This document shows, piece after piece, positions 15,949-24,786 of a stretch of 53,242 bases of DNA; the stretch's first letter is position 1; the number at the start of each line of letters is the position of its first letter. The notes below the pieces were generated by a model. The model searched no databases, had not been told where the DNA came from, and saw nothing but the letters and a program-made list of their open reading frames with translations. The position numbers and the translations under genes were made by a program. The stretch comes from Halobacillus alkaliphilus (lineage in GTDB: Bacteria; Bacillota; Bacilli; Bacillales; Halobacillaceae). The stretch spans positions 1-53,242 of the forward strand of contig NZ_FOOG01000028.1 in the NCBI RefSeq assembly GCF_900113125.1, read 5' to 3'.

Positions 15949-17622
15949 TTAATTCACAGGATCTTCCGAGTTTTCTGGTGGGTCTTCCGGATCCTCGGGA
16001 GGATTCTCGGGATCTTCCGGCTCCTCAGGTTCCGGGGCATCATCGTAATTTTCCTTAGTTACACGTTTCGCACCTACATATTTCGGTCCCCAGAAACTGC
16101 TTGTCACTAAGTTTGTCACCGTGACTCCTTTTGATACTGTAACATGAACGATCTGCCCATTGCCTACATAGATCGTCGGGTTCATATAATTCGCTTCCAG
16201 GAAGACGATGTCTCCGGGTTGCAGGTCTTCTCTTGCGACGTCGTCCCCGATTTCCATCTGAGCATAGCCATCCGCAGGCAGCTCAATTCCTTCCGCTTCC
16301 ATAAATACATATTGAATAAATTCAGCCGCCCCGAAGCCTTCCGGAGTCGTACCTCCAGCTAAATAAGGAGATTCGCCTATGTACTTCGTTGCTTCTGACA
16401 CAATCGGATCTTCTTCGGGAATTCGTAAATTCTCGAACCTTTTCACCCCGGTAAATTTCTTCTGCCAATAGGAAGAACTCAGCGAAGCTATGCTGATGCC
16501 GTAGGTTCTCGAAGAGTGGATGATTTTCCCGTTTCCTACATAAATACCGTTATGCGAGATTCCTTCCCGGTATGTATTGCTGAAAAATACTACATCGCCT
16601 ACTTGAATGTCTTCAAGAGCTACATCCTGTCCTACCTCCCACTGCAGATCCGTAGACCTGGGAAGAAATATATCTTTCGCCTCTTCATAGACACGCCTCG
16701 TAAAAGCTGAGCAGTCAAACCCTTCTGTTGTTTCTCCACCGAATAAATACGGAATGCCAAGATACGGAAGCGCCGCAGCTACATAATCATTTTCAAGCGC
16801 GATGTCTTTTGGATATATTAATTCATAGTTCAAGCGCTCTTCATACGTTTCCCCTTTGTAAGTGAATGTTCTCGTATTTTCCCCTTCTTCAAGAGGCTGA
16901 TCCAGGTGGATGACAGCTGTTTCCTCATTGTTAAAAGTTGCCGAGATTTGATAGGCACTGATCGCCACCGCTTCCTCAAGCTCAAGGAACAAATCACCAT
17001 ATCCAAATTCGGTGTTATAGGATAGCAAGGCAAAATCACCACGGATCATAGGCTCATTTGGTTCAAACGTAGTCGCAGATGTGCCTGAAATCAGCCCATG
17101 CGAATATAAGACACGAAGATAATCGGTGTACCAGGCCTGGTTATTCACATCTTCAAAGGGTAAAGCATTCCCTTCCTGCATTTCAAGATTGTATCCCTCT
17201 ACGATGATCTTAGATAACTCTGCCCGGGTAATATCTTCATTGGTGCCAAATAAACCATTACCGTTTCCTACAATGATTCCTGCATGGTATAAAGCATTGA
17301 CTGCTCCTGAATACCATTCTCCCTGCTTAACATCCGTAAATGGAGCAGGAGGAGCATTTTCCGTATCTAAGTTTAATAGACGGGTAATCATAAGCGCCGC
17401 TTCCGCCCTGGTAATTTCTGATCGATATTTAAATTCTCCATCCGTATAGCCTTGAACAATTTCTTTATCTGCAAGCGCATGGATCGGTTCATAATAGATC
17501 GTTCCCTCATTCACATCAGAAAACTGTTTGGACCCTGCATCTACTGTATGCAGAGGGATAAGAAGAGCGATGGGCAAAACAACCGATGCGATCGCCCGTT
17601 TTACATATGTACGTCTGGCCAT
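15949..17622 (-). CDS. SLH-anchored cell-wall protein with two NlpC/P60 domains, the second inactive
   Basis: Exported 557-aa protein. Order: signal peptide (about 1-29), three S-layer homology domains (about 33-205) that bind secondary wall polymer, a linker (205-270), NlpC/P60 domain 1 (about 280-395), NlpC/P60 domain 2 (about 403-520), and a Pro/Glu-rich tail (525-557). Domain 1 keeps Cys304 (GFDCSAF), His356 (SHNGIYVG) and His368, so it should cut peptidoglycan stem peptides. Domain 2 has Ala431 where the Cys should be (GFGAAEF) and Pro481 for the catalytic His, although the fold motifs PGDIVF and IYVGNGQIVH remain. It is therefore a pseudoenzyme, perhaps a wall-binding module. Single gene. 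Confidence 0.9.
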   Translation of the reverse strand: MARRTYVKRAIASVVLPIALLIPLHTVDAGSKQFSDVNEGTIYYEPIHALADKEIVQGYTDGEFKYRSEITRAEAALMITRLLNLDTENAPPAPFTDVKQGEWYSGAVNALYHAGIIVGNGNGLFGTNEDITRAELSKIIVEGYNLEMQEGNALPFEDVNNQAWYTDYLRVLYSHGLISGTSATTFEPNEPMIRGDFALLSYNTEFGYGDLFLELEEAVAISAYQISATFNNEETAVIHLDQPLEEGENTRTFTYKGETYEERLNYELIYPKDIALENDYVAAALPYLGIPYLFGGETTEGFDCSAFTRRVYEEAKDIFLPRSTDLQWEVGQDVALEDIQVGDVVFFSNTYREGISHNGIYVGNGKIIHSSRTYGISIASLSSSYWQKKFTGVKRFENLRIPEEDPIVSEATKYIGESPYLAGGTTPEGFGAAEFIQYVFMEAEGIELPADGYAQMEIGDDVAREDLQPGDIVFLEANYMNPTIYVGNGQIVHVTVSKGVTVTNLVTSSFWGPKYVGAKRVTKENYDDAPEPEEPEDPENPPEDPEDPPENSEDPVN

Positions 17623-17769
17623 GGGAATCTCATTCCTCCTAAAGTTTATTGAAACGTCGATATTTGTCTCTAAAAGCTATATCGACTCGAAATGTAAAGT
17701 CTTCAATAAACGGACGTTAATTTTATGCAAATATTGGAACAGAGTCACAAAGACCTAGTCTAATAGATA

Positions 17770-17800
17770 GAAAAAAGACCGCCTCGATTGAGACAGTCTC
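17770..17800 (-). terminator. Terminator of the sigma-like gene
   Basis: Minus strand GACTGTCTC / GAGGCGGTC (with G-U pairs) followed by TTTTTTC. Confidence 0.7.
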
Positions 17801-17834
17801 CATGTTTCCTTACCAGCTTTGTTGTTCCCTTCCT

Positions 17835-18317
17835 CTACTCTTCACTCGTAAAATTCCTTCCTACCTTATGCTTGATCTTTTTTCTGTACCTTTTCACCGT
17901 CGACACACTGACCGATCGATCAGCCGATATCTCTTCCACTGTATAACCTTGCAGCGTTAAATGAAGAATCTCACTCTCCAGGCTGTTCAATTGACTGCAG
18001 TAAAATACATCATAGAATTGATTAAACTCGGATGTCGGATCAGGAAAGAACCCCTTCTCTTTCGGATACATAATCGAAATTCGGTTCCAGTACTGTTGCT
18101 CTTTTTGAATAATAGTTCGAAAGTGGTAATTTAACTGCCAGGTGAAATAAGTAGAAAATTTAGCGAGTGAAGGGTCGTAACGCTGAATGCACTGCTCATA
18201 AACAAAGTAGGCATCCTGTATGTAATCCTCATAGGGAAGCGGCATACCTAACTGATGCAGTACATGATGCACAAGGGAATGGTATTCTTCAAATGGACAA
18301 GGCAACTGGTTCATCAT
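17835..18317 (-). CDS. Sigma-70-like regulator, 160 aa
   Basis: It has the layout of a small alternative sigma factor. A region-2-like helix block lies at about 28-75 (YEDYIQDAYFVYEQCIQRYD, then FSTYFTWQLNYHFRTII, the usual D-P-[ST]-x-x-KF-S-T-Y pattern). A region-4 helix-turn-helix lies at about 113-150 (LHLTLQGYTVEEISADRSVS, VSTVKRYRKKI). Region 3 is missing, as in ECF-type and ComX/SigH-like factors. No anti-sigma gene is adjacent. Two adjacent ATG codons begin the frame, with only a weak AAAGAGA site. Its targets are unknown; it could be a late-competence or phage-type regulator instead. Confidence 0.7.
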   Translation of the reverse strand: MMNQLPCPFEEYHSLVHHVLHQLGMPLPYEDYIQDAYFVYEQCIQRYDPSLAKFSTYFTWQLNYHFRTIIQKEQQYWNRISIMYPKEKGFFPDPTSEFNQFYDVFYCSQLNSLESEILHLTLQGYTVEEISADRSVSVSTVKRYRKKIKHKVGRNFTSEE

Positions 18318-18467
18318 TTCTCTTTTCTATTGAATATTCAATCAGGTAGTACGCGCCTCCTTATTATTACCTATAATGGATAAAAATGATAGACTGTTTT
18401 TATAAATTTTAGTCCTTTTACACTATAATTATTAAATAATAACCAGTAATTCTATTTCAGACACCTC

Positions 18468-18495
18468 TTGCCAATTCAGAAAATTGTGGTAAGAT
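18468..18495 (+). promoter_or_regulatory. Possible promoter of the beta-glucanase gene
   Basis: TTGCCA (18468-18473), 16-nt spacer, TAAGAT (18490-18495). Two operator-like palindromes follow it. The gap 18318-18683 otherwise holds AT-rich sequence without a gene. Confidence 0.5.
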
Positions 18496-18547
18496 ATGGA
18501 CTAACATAACAGGGACCTACTAGAAGTTTTATTTTTTTCAGAAAAAA

Positions 18548-18561
18548 CGAAAGCGCTTTCG
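18548..18561. promoter_or_regulatory. LacI/CcpA-type operator before the beta-glucanase gene
   Basis: CGAAAGCGCTTTCG is a perfect palindrome with the central CG of LacI-family sites. The same core lies just before the lacI-type gene at 21806. Confidence 0.75.
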
Positions 18562-18605
18562 CATTTGCACCCACTTACGTTCTGCTTATTTTTTTACACT
18601 TTTAC

Positions 18606-18617
18606 GAAACCGGTTTC
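18606..18617. promoter_or_regulatory. LacI-type operator before the beta-glucanase gene
   Basis: GAAACCGGTTTC, a perfect palindrome, identical to the two sites before the ABC importer at 29409-29420 and 29463-29474. Confidence 0.75.
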
Positions 18618-18683
18618 TGTTACCTGTCGATGGTTGGTGGGGCTCCCCCGCTTCATCATATATAATCCTTAGAGGAGAAATAC

Positions 18684-21600
18684 ATGTTGAAAAAATGGTT
18701 GTTCATTTGTATCTTGCTGGTGATGGTGTTTGTATCAGCAGCTTCCCCTGTTTTAGCCAAGTCAAAGAAAGGAGCTGCGAATGAGTGGAGTGAGCAGGAG
18801 ATCTTTTCCGGCTTGGAAAAAAGCTTAAAAAATCCTAATGCTGCTTTATCGAAAGCGGAATTTGCTTCCCTTGTGAATCGAGTGTTTGGATATGAAGACA
18901 AAGAGGCTGACTATTGGAAAACTGTCTTAGAGGATGAAGCATCTAAAAATTCAGTGATTAAACAAGAAGATGCTGTCGAGATGATGGCCTATCTCATGCC
19001 CGAAGAAGAAAAATTAACCTCCAATGAACTAAGCGTGAAGGCTGAAAAGCCCCTTAACGTATCAAAAGCGATGGAGATCTTTGACAGGCTGATCGAGCGA
19101 ACGTACACCACGCCGGGTACATATCAGGATGAAACCATTGAAGGTACAGCGGTGATCAGTTCAGAGGATGTTACCCTGAAAAATACAACGATCACTGGCG
19201 ATCTATACATCACACAAGGAACCAAAGAAGGCTGGACGAAGTTAGAAAACGTCACGGTAGAAGGAACGATTTACGTACACAAGCAAGTTCAGAATCACGT
19301 ACGTTTAATCGATTCCGATGTGAATCATGTGAAAATTTACGAACCCGGTCAAAAAGAAACGGATTGGTCTCTCGTATGGTCAGATGAATTTATGACAGCC
19401 GAGATAGATGACTCCAAGTGGACCTACGACATCGGCAACTGGATCGTCGATGAAAATGGAGAAGGAATCTCTCCGGGCTGGGGAAATAACGAGCAGGAAT
19501 ACTACACCGATTCTCCGGAAAATTCATATATTGAAGACGGAAAATTAGTTATTAAAGCTCAAAAAGAAGAAGAGCCGATTACGGATCAGTTTGGCTCTTA
19601 CGATTATACATCCGCCAAGCTGAAAACGAAGGGTTTATTCAGTAAGAAGTACGGTAAATTTGAAGCGAGAATGAAACTCCCGGAAGGCCAAGGATTCTGG
19701 CCGGCTTTTTGGATGATGCCGGAAGACAGTGTCTACGGAGAATGGGCTTCCTCAGGTGAAATTGACATTATGGAAGCAGCAGGAAAAGACACGAGCACTA
19801 TTGGCGGCACGATTCATTATGGAGAGGAATATCCGAATAATACGTACCGCGGCACTGAATATCATTTTCCGGTGGGAACCGATTATACGGACTACCATAC
19901 GTATTCAGTGGAATGGGAACCGGGAGAAATCCGCTGGTATGTGGACGGAGAACTCTATCAAACTCTTAATAACTGGTTCAGCAAAGGGAAAGACGAAGCA
20001 GCAAACTATACTTACCCTGCCCCTTTTGACCAGGAATTCTATCTTATTATGAATCTCGCTGTTGGCGGATGGTACGGCGGAAATGCAGACGAAACTACTC
20101 CTTTTCCAGGTATCATGGAAGTGGATTACGTCCGTGTCTATGAACTAACCGGACGCGATTATAAAGAACCGGTTAAACCTGAAGTAGAAGAAGAACAGCT
20201 TCCTGAGGATGCCAAGCAGCCTCTCGAAGACGGAAATCTTATTTATGATAACCAATACACTAGAGAAATCAATCAGGTAAATTCGGGAAGCGCTTCCTAC
20301 GATCCTTTGTATTGGAACTTCCTTCAGCTGCCAGACTTTGAAGGCGCTGGTTCCATCACAACTTCCGATGTCGATGAAGAGACGTTTGCCAAAACCGAAA
20401 TTAGTAATCCTGGAAACGCCTTGTGGTCGCTTCAGCTGATACAAAATGCAGCCATCGTTGAAGGACACACATATAAGGTCAATTTTGATGCTAAATCCAA
20501 TACATCAAGAAATATGATGACCAAAGTTTCGGGCGGAGCGGAAAGAGGCTATGCCAACTACTCCGGCGAACAGTCGATCGCCCTCTCGGATCAAGTTCAG
20601 TCGTATGAGTACACCTTTACCCTGAACCAGGAAACGGATCTTGCCGCCAGACTCGAATTCAATATGGGCGCAAACGGAACAGCCCCTGTCTGGATTGGAA
20701 ATGTCCGCATGGAAGATATTACGGGAACAGAAGAGACAAGTGATCAAAAGACGCCGCTTTCAGATGGAAATCATGTGTACAATGGAACATTTGACCAGGG
20801 AGATCAGTCCCGCATGAGCTATTGGAATTTGAATACCAAAGAAGATGCGGTCGCAGAAGCAAGCGTTGACTCAGAAACGCGCGAACTGCACTTGGACGTT
20901 TCCGAAGGCGGAGATTCCCCTGAGGCTGTCCAGCTGAGCCAAACGGGACTTCAATTTTTGAAAGGAAATACGTACGCTCTTACGTTTGAAGGGCGTGCTG
21001 ACGAGAATCAAACGATGGAAGTGGCTTTCCTGAGTAAGGATGGAACTGTTCGTTATGCCGAGCAGGAGGTTCAGTTAACGAAAGATATGGATACGCACGA
21101 AGTCACGTTTGAAATGCCACAGGACATCACAGATCGTGAAGGACAGCTTGTCTTTCATGCAGGCGGAAAGTCAGCCAGCATTTACTTGGACAACGTCGTC
21201 CTCCTTCAAACATCCAGTTTTATTGATTACAGTAACGTTGACCTTTATCCTTTAACCAACGGAGACTTTACAAATGGACTGGACGATTGGTCTACCTATA
21301 TTCACTTCGATGCCGGGGCGGAAATAACAGCTGACGGTGGAGAGCTTGAAGCTCGTATTACCAATGCAGGTAATGAGATGTGGAGTGTGCTCCTTGAACA
21401 GCCAGGACTCCAACTGTCCAAAGGAGTCACGTACGAACTATCCTTTGATGCTCGGTCCACTGTGGAGAGAGACATCGAACTTACGGTAGAAAACGCTTCT
21501 TACCAGAGGTATTTCAGCGAAAAAATATCACTTGGAACAGAGAGTCAGAGCTTCGACTACGAATGGAACATGACCGCGGACGACACAGTTTCCCTGAAGT

Positions 21601-21686
21601 TTTTAATGGGACAATTTGCTGAGGCTCATGACGTTTATATTGATAATGTCGTTTTACAAGTAAAGAATGCAAGTGAATACGAATAA
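18684..21686 (+). CDS. Secreted multi-modular GH16 beta-glucanase (laminarinase/lichenase type)
   Basis: Extracellular endo-beta-glucanase of 1000 aa. Order: signal peptide (1-25, ending PVLA), a short SLH-like helical domain (about 30-115), a beta-strand domain (about 140-225, TGDLYITQGTKEGW), the GH16 domain (about 228-493), then three carbohydrate-binding-like modules (about 515-685, 692-845, 850-996) each opening with a GNLIYD/GNHVYNGTF/NGDFTNG motif of the CBM4/9/16 type. The catalytic signature is GEIDIME with nucleophile Glu359, Asp361 and acid/base Glu364. The un-bulged EIDIME form favours beta-1,3-glucan (laminarin). AGAGGAGAA precedes the ATG. It is the entry enzyme of the beta-glucan locus that runs to 29.3 kb. 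Confidence 0.92.
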   Translation: MLKKWLFICILLVMVFVSAASPVLAKSKKGAANEWSEQEIFSGLEKSLKNPNAALSKAEFASLVNRVFGYEDKEADYWKTVLEDEASKNSVIKQEDAVEMMAYLMPEEEKLTSNELSVKAEKPLNVSKAMEIFDRLIERTYTTPGTYQDETIEGTAVISSEDVTLKNTTITGDLYITQGTKEGWTKLENVTVEGTIYVHKQVQNHVRLIDSDVNHVKIYEPGQKETDWSLVWSDEFMTAEIDDSKWTYDIGNWIVDENGEGISPGWGNNEQEYYTDSPENSYIEDGKLVIKAQKEEEPITDQFGSYDYTSAKLKTKGLFSKKYGKFEARMKLPEGQGFWPAFWMMPEDSVYGEWASSGEIDIMEAAGKDTSTIGGTIHYGEEYPNNTYRGTEYHFPVGTDYTDYHTYSVEWEPGEIRWYVDGELYQTLNNWFSKGKDEAANYTYPAPFDQEFYLIMNLAVGGWYGGNADETTPFPGIMEVDYVRVYELTGRDYKEPVKPEVEEEQLPEDAKQPLEDGNLIYDNQYTREINQVNSGSASYDPLYWNFLQLPDFEGAGSITTSDVDEETFAKTEISNPGNALWSLQLIQNAAIVEGHTYKVNFDAKSNTSRNMMTKVSGGAERGYANYSGEQSIALSDQVQSYEYTFTLNQETDLAARLEFNMGANGTAPVWIGNVRMEDITGTEETSDQKTPLSDGNHVYNGTFDQGDQSRMSYWNLNTKEDAVAEASVDSETRELHLDVSEGGDSPEAVQLSQTGLQFLKGNTYALTFEGRADENQTMEVAFLSKDGTVRYAEQEVQLTKDMDTHEVTFEMPQDITDREGQLVFHAGGKSASIYLDNVVLLQTSSFIDYSNVDLYPLTNGDFTNGLDDWSTYIHFDAGAEITADGGELEARITNAGNEMWSVLLEQPGLQLSKGVTYELSFDARSTVERDIELTVENASYQRYFSEKISLGTESQSFDYEWNMTADDTVSLKFLMGQFAEAHDVYIDNVVLQVKNASEYE

Positions 21687-21692
21687 TTCATG

Positions 21693-21730
21693 TTGAAAAG
21701 GAAGCTGATGAAGCAGCTTCCTTTTTCAAA
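21693..21730 (+). terminator. Terminator of the beta-glucanase gene
   Basis: TTGAAAAAGG-type arms: AAGGAAGCTG pairs with CAGCTTCCTT and the flanking TTGAAA with TTTCAA, followed by a T-rich stretch. Confidence 0.85.
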
Positions 21731-21761
21731 CTTCAAGGTTTTTTCTGTTGTTTTTTCAGTC

Positions 21762-21790
21762 TTGCAATAAATACGGCACGATATTATAAT
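21762..21790 (+). promoter_or_regulatory. Sigma-A promoter of the LacI-type gene
   Basis: TTGCAA (21762-21767), 17-nt spacer, TATAAT (21785-21790). Confidence 0.8.
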
Positions 21791-21805
21791 ACATATATGC
21801 CAACA

Positions 21806-21823
21806 ATCGAAAGCGCTTTCGAT
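21806..21823. promoter_or_regulatory. Operator for autoregulation of the LacI-type gene
   Basis: ATCGAAAGCGCTTTCGAT, an 18-bp perfect palindrome, begins 16 nt after the -10 box, so a bound repressor would block this promoter. Confidence 0.8.
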
Positions 21824-21846
21824 ACCGGAGGAGATGGAATAAAACC

Positions 21847-22878
21847 ATGGTAACCATATACGATATCGCTAAAAAAACCGGATACTCAGTTACAACCGTA
21901 TCCAAAGCACTTAACAACTATGCTGATGTCAGTCAGAAAGCAAGAAAAACCATTTTAGATGCGGTGGAAGAGATGGGGTATTTACCCAATTCTCATGCCC
22001 GCACCCTGACGACGAAAAAATCATGGACAATCGGCGTTATTTTCATCGAATCATTAGGAATTGGAATGAAGCATCCTTTTTTCAGTTCCGTTATTGAAAG
22101 CTTCCGCAAAAATGTAGAAATATTCGGCTATGATCTGCTATTTGCTTCCCGGATGATCAATAACCAGAAGAAAAGTTACCTGGAACAGTTTAAATACCGC
22201 GGAGTCGACGGCGTGGTAATCGTCAGCTCATTATTTAACGATAAGCAGGTTAAGGAGCTCATGGAATCAACCATTCCTACGGTGGTCATTGATTTACATA
22301 GCAGCGAATCTGCTGTCGTGAAATCGGATAACTTCGACGGAAGCTATAAGGCTGTTGATTACCTGTATTCCCTGGGTCATCGTACCATGGCTCATATCGC
22401 AGGGCACGCCACCACGTTTGCTGGACAGGAAAGACTGAATGGATTTTTAACTTCGACAAAATCATTAGGACTCGATATACAGGATGAATACATTGTAAAC
22501 GGAGATTACTTTTCCCGCGAAGGAGGCTATGAAGCCATGAAAAAACTTCTGGCCCTTCCCCACCTTCCTACCGCTGTCTATGCAGCTGGTGATGAATTAG
22601 CCATTGGTGCTATGAAGGCGATTAAAGACGCGGGTTACAGCGTTCCGGAGGACTTTTCTATTATCGGGTTTGATGATATTGATATCGCGCAATTCGTGAA
22701 TCCGCCTTTAACAACCATCCGTCAGAATACGGAGGCACTTGGTAAAGAAGCTGCAGAATTATTGCTTCGTCAAATCAACAGCCGCCAGAAAATGAACGAC
22801 AGTATTGTCGTTCCGGTTGAACTCGTCATTCGTGACAGCTGTAAAGCTCTCGTCCAGACGGAGAGCTCTCCATCCTAA
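21847..22878 (+). CDS. LacI-family transcription regulator of the beta-glucan locus
   Basis: 343-aa repressor. The N-terminal helix-turn-helix (2-22, TIYDIAKKTGYSVTTVSKAL) and hinge (about 45-60, with the LPNSHARTL type) precede a periplasmic-binding-protein-like effector domain (61-335). Its place directly after the GH16 gene, and matching palindromes before the GH16 gene, before itself and before the ABC importer, indicate that it controls the whole locus. The effector is probably a beta-glucan oligosaccharide (inference). GGAGGAG is about 13 nt before the ATG, a rather long spacing. It ends in its own terminator. Confidence 0.9.
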   Translation: MVTIYDIAKKTGYSVTTVSKALNNYADVSQKARKTILDAVEEMGYLPNSHARTLTTKKSWTIGVIFIESLGIGMKHPFFSSVIESFRKNVEIFGYDLLFASRMINNQKKSYLEQFKYRGVDGVVIVSSLFNDKQVKELMESTIPTVVIDLHSSESAVVKSDNFDGSYKAVDYLYSLGHRTMAHIAGHATTFAGQERLNGFLTSTKSLGLDIQDEYIVNGDYFSREGGYEAMKKLLALPHLPTAVYAAGDELAIGAMKAIKDAGYSVPEDFSIIGFDDIDIAQFVNPPLTTIRQNTEALGKEAAELLLRQINSRQKMNDSIVVPVELVIRDSCKALVQTESSPS

Positions 22879-22881
22879 AAT

Positions 22882-22926
22882 AAAACTGTATCCTTCAAGG
22901 TGTACCCTGGAGGATACAGTTTTTTG
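22882..22926. terminator. Terminator between convergent genes
   Basis: AAACTGTATCCTTC and GAGGATACAGTTT form a stem with a loop of about 14 nt, then TTTTT. It lies between the LacI-type gene and the CPBP gene. Confidence 0.85.
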
Positions 22927-22939
22927 TGCGCCGACCGAA

Positions 22940-23623
22940 CTATGAATAAATGATGGTGACTACAATGACGACTATGGTGTTCCACAGTCCATGAGCAACC
23001 ATAGATGCGGTTAATCTCTTCGTATATAAATAAAGAATCGTATAAGCTGTACTAGGTACTAGAAGATCCACCCATTCTACAAAATTTGCTGGTAAGTGCC
23101 CGGCTGCAAAGAACAAAATGGAGAAAGCAGAAGCTATATAAAGTACAACTTTAGAATCTTTAAAAATACCTGTTAACGCGCCAATAAAAAAACCACGGTT
23201 GTATAACTCTTCAACGATCCCTCCGCCAATGATACCCAGAGGTAAATACCACAAAATATTCACCCAGTTAGAATCAAGCATTATGAGTATCTCAGATATA
23301 TCTTCACGGGAAGCCCCGCCTGTATGGGGTATGATCCAAATAAATTGTACAATGGCCCATACTATCGCTACAGCTGCCCCCAACAGGCTATCCTTTTTCC
23401 AATTATCAGTGGTTACGCCTATGCTTTTAAAGCTCATCTTTAAAAATCGTAATCCAATGTACAATAAAGGGATGACCGTTACGGCTTGTAATAATCCAAC
23501 GAGAGTTAAACCAACACCCTCATATCCACCAAACAACCCCATTTGAAAAGGGATTTGCGTGATGATAAACAGGATAAATCCACCGATTATGATTGAAAAC
23601 CAAATGGCCAGACTCTTAATCAT
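22940..23623 (-). CDS. CPBP-family intramembrane glutamic protease
   Basis: 227-aa membrane protein with about six to seven hydrophobic helices and the Abi/CAAX (CPBP) signature. The EExxxR motif is EELYNR in IVEELYNRGFF, the second motif has His in FAAGHLP, and the third is HGLWNT near the C-terminus. Family members cleave membrane-embedded substrates or act in bacteriocin self-immunity. No bacteriocin or substrate gene is adjacent, so the role is open. GAGGAGG precedes the ATG. It sits between the regulator and the rest of the beta-glucan genes but points the other way and has no operator, so it is likely a bystander. Confidence 0.88.
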   Translation of the reverse strand: MIKSLAIWFSIIIGGFILFIITQIPFQMGLFGGYEGVGLTLVGLLQAVTVIPLLYIGLRFLKMSFKSIGVTTDNWKKDSLLGAAVAIVWAIVQFIWIIPHTGGASREDISEILIMLDSNWVNILWYLPLGIIGGGIVEELYNRGFFIGALTGIFKDSKVVLYIASAFSILFFAAGHLPANFVEWVDLLVPSTAYTILYLYTKRLTASMVAHGLWNTIVVIVVTIIYS

Positions 23624-24006
23624 GCTTTCCGCCTCCTCATTTCAATAAGTAAATAGATTTCTGTTCCTTAATTAAACCTCCAATAGTAAAAGAAACAAAA
23701 GTGGAGCACTCCTATCGTTGAAATGAAACGTAATTTTTCCCATTTAAATTCTCGCCATTCTATGGACTTATTAACCTAACCTATATCTTCAGGAAGCATC
23801 TTTATATACGTTTATAGAACAAGATCGTTTCAATTTTCTGTGCGAAACTAAATTTAATTCTATAAAATCTATACGATGAGCTTGGAGATACACATCCACC
23901 CCTGTAAGACTCGTTTTAGATATTAATTTACGTTGAAAGTTCTCCCGGGAACAAATCGCTTTCCGAGACCCTGCATCATCAAGTTTTAAGAATAAAAATC
24001 GATATA
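23624..24006. other. Intergenic gap without a gene
   Basis: AT-rich. A short stretch at 23958-23990 (GCTTTCC..GACCCTGCATCAT) faintly recalls the GGGTCGTTCGACG block of the composite repeat and may be a decayed fragment. Nothing else is seen. Confidence 0.4.
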
Positions 24007-24042
24007 AAAAAACTGCCGGGATAATCTCCCGACAGTCTTTTC
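24007..24042 (-). terminator. Terminator separated from the GH1 operon by a repeat
   Basis: Minus strand GACTGTCGGGA / TCCCGGCAGT, followed by TTTTTTT. The nearest minus-strand gene upstream of it is the GH1 gene, which ends at 24787 on the far side of the composite repeat. It is probably the original terminator of the importer-GH1 operon. Confidence 0.65.
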
Positions 24043-24064
24043 TAACTGAACTCTATTAAAGTTT

Positions 24065-24748
24065 ATTGTTGATTTTTCATAAGAGGCTTATTACACAATA
24101 GGGCCGTATACTTTAAGACTCAGTTTCAAGATATCTAGGGTCCGTTGCTCATATAGAGAGGGGCTGGCTACGGAAACAACTCGCTTTCCTGCGGCCCTAC
24201 ACGAAGTAGGGTCGATCGACGTTGCCATAGGACGTGGCGATATTAGTCGATCCTCCTTTTTACCATAAGCCTCCTCAGTCGTTAACACTCCTTGTGGGGT
24301 CTCGCCTAGCTCCTTCTCCCGCGGGAGTCTCCTTGTTTCCTTCGCCACCCTATGATGGAAGAGTGAACGGACCCTTTCTATAGGCGATAGGGATGTATTA
24401 TCTCCCTCAAATGCTTCTATAGCGGCAATTATCCACACGTGCACGCTCAGGGTTATAAGTTTATCTCCATAATAAACCGGAGCGTTTCAAACATGATTTC
24501 GAGCTCAATATATCACTAGGTCCGAAGGGGGACGATGAAGACTCCTGTGGGATGAACATGATCGGTAAGATCCCGGAAGGCGAAGCCTGAGGAAGCTTAC
24601 CACAGAAGAGGTTCGACTAAGAACGCCACCTCGTATGGCAACGTCGAACGACCCTGCGTCGTGCAGGGCCGGAAAGCGAAATCGTCCCCCGCAGGACCTA
24701 ATTCTCACAAAAGTCTCGAAGTCGAGTCTTCCAGTATCGGGAGCTTGA
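24065..24748 (+). repeat. Composite interspersed repeat, copy 2
   Basis: Two modules with an AT-rich linker. The hairpin module is at 24150-24395 (minus orientation; ends GGCTACGGAAACAA and TTGTTTCCTTCGCC). The second module is at 24520-24700 (GAGGTTCGACTAAG ... CAACGTCGAACGACCCTG, an inner stem). Ends near 24097 and 24748 carry related inverted sequences around CAGTTTCAAGATATC and CTTCCAGTATCGGGAGCTT. The whole is about 75-80 percent like the copy at 32943 by eye. It lies between the GH1 gene and a terminator. Confidence 0.85.
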
Positions 24749-24786
24749 CCTTAAAATCAACCCTGAAGTTTAACAAAACCTTTAAC

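Noticed and set aside
17835-18317. Assignment of the sigma-like gene to a named factor
   Set aside because: Only regions 2 and 4 can be recognised and no partner anti-sigma gene or target promoter is visible.
22940-23623. Bacteriocin immunity or defence role for the CPBP protease
   Set aside because: No bacteriocin, toxin or defence gene is adjacent; the family is broad.
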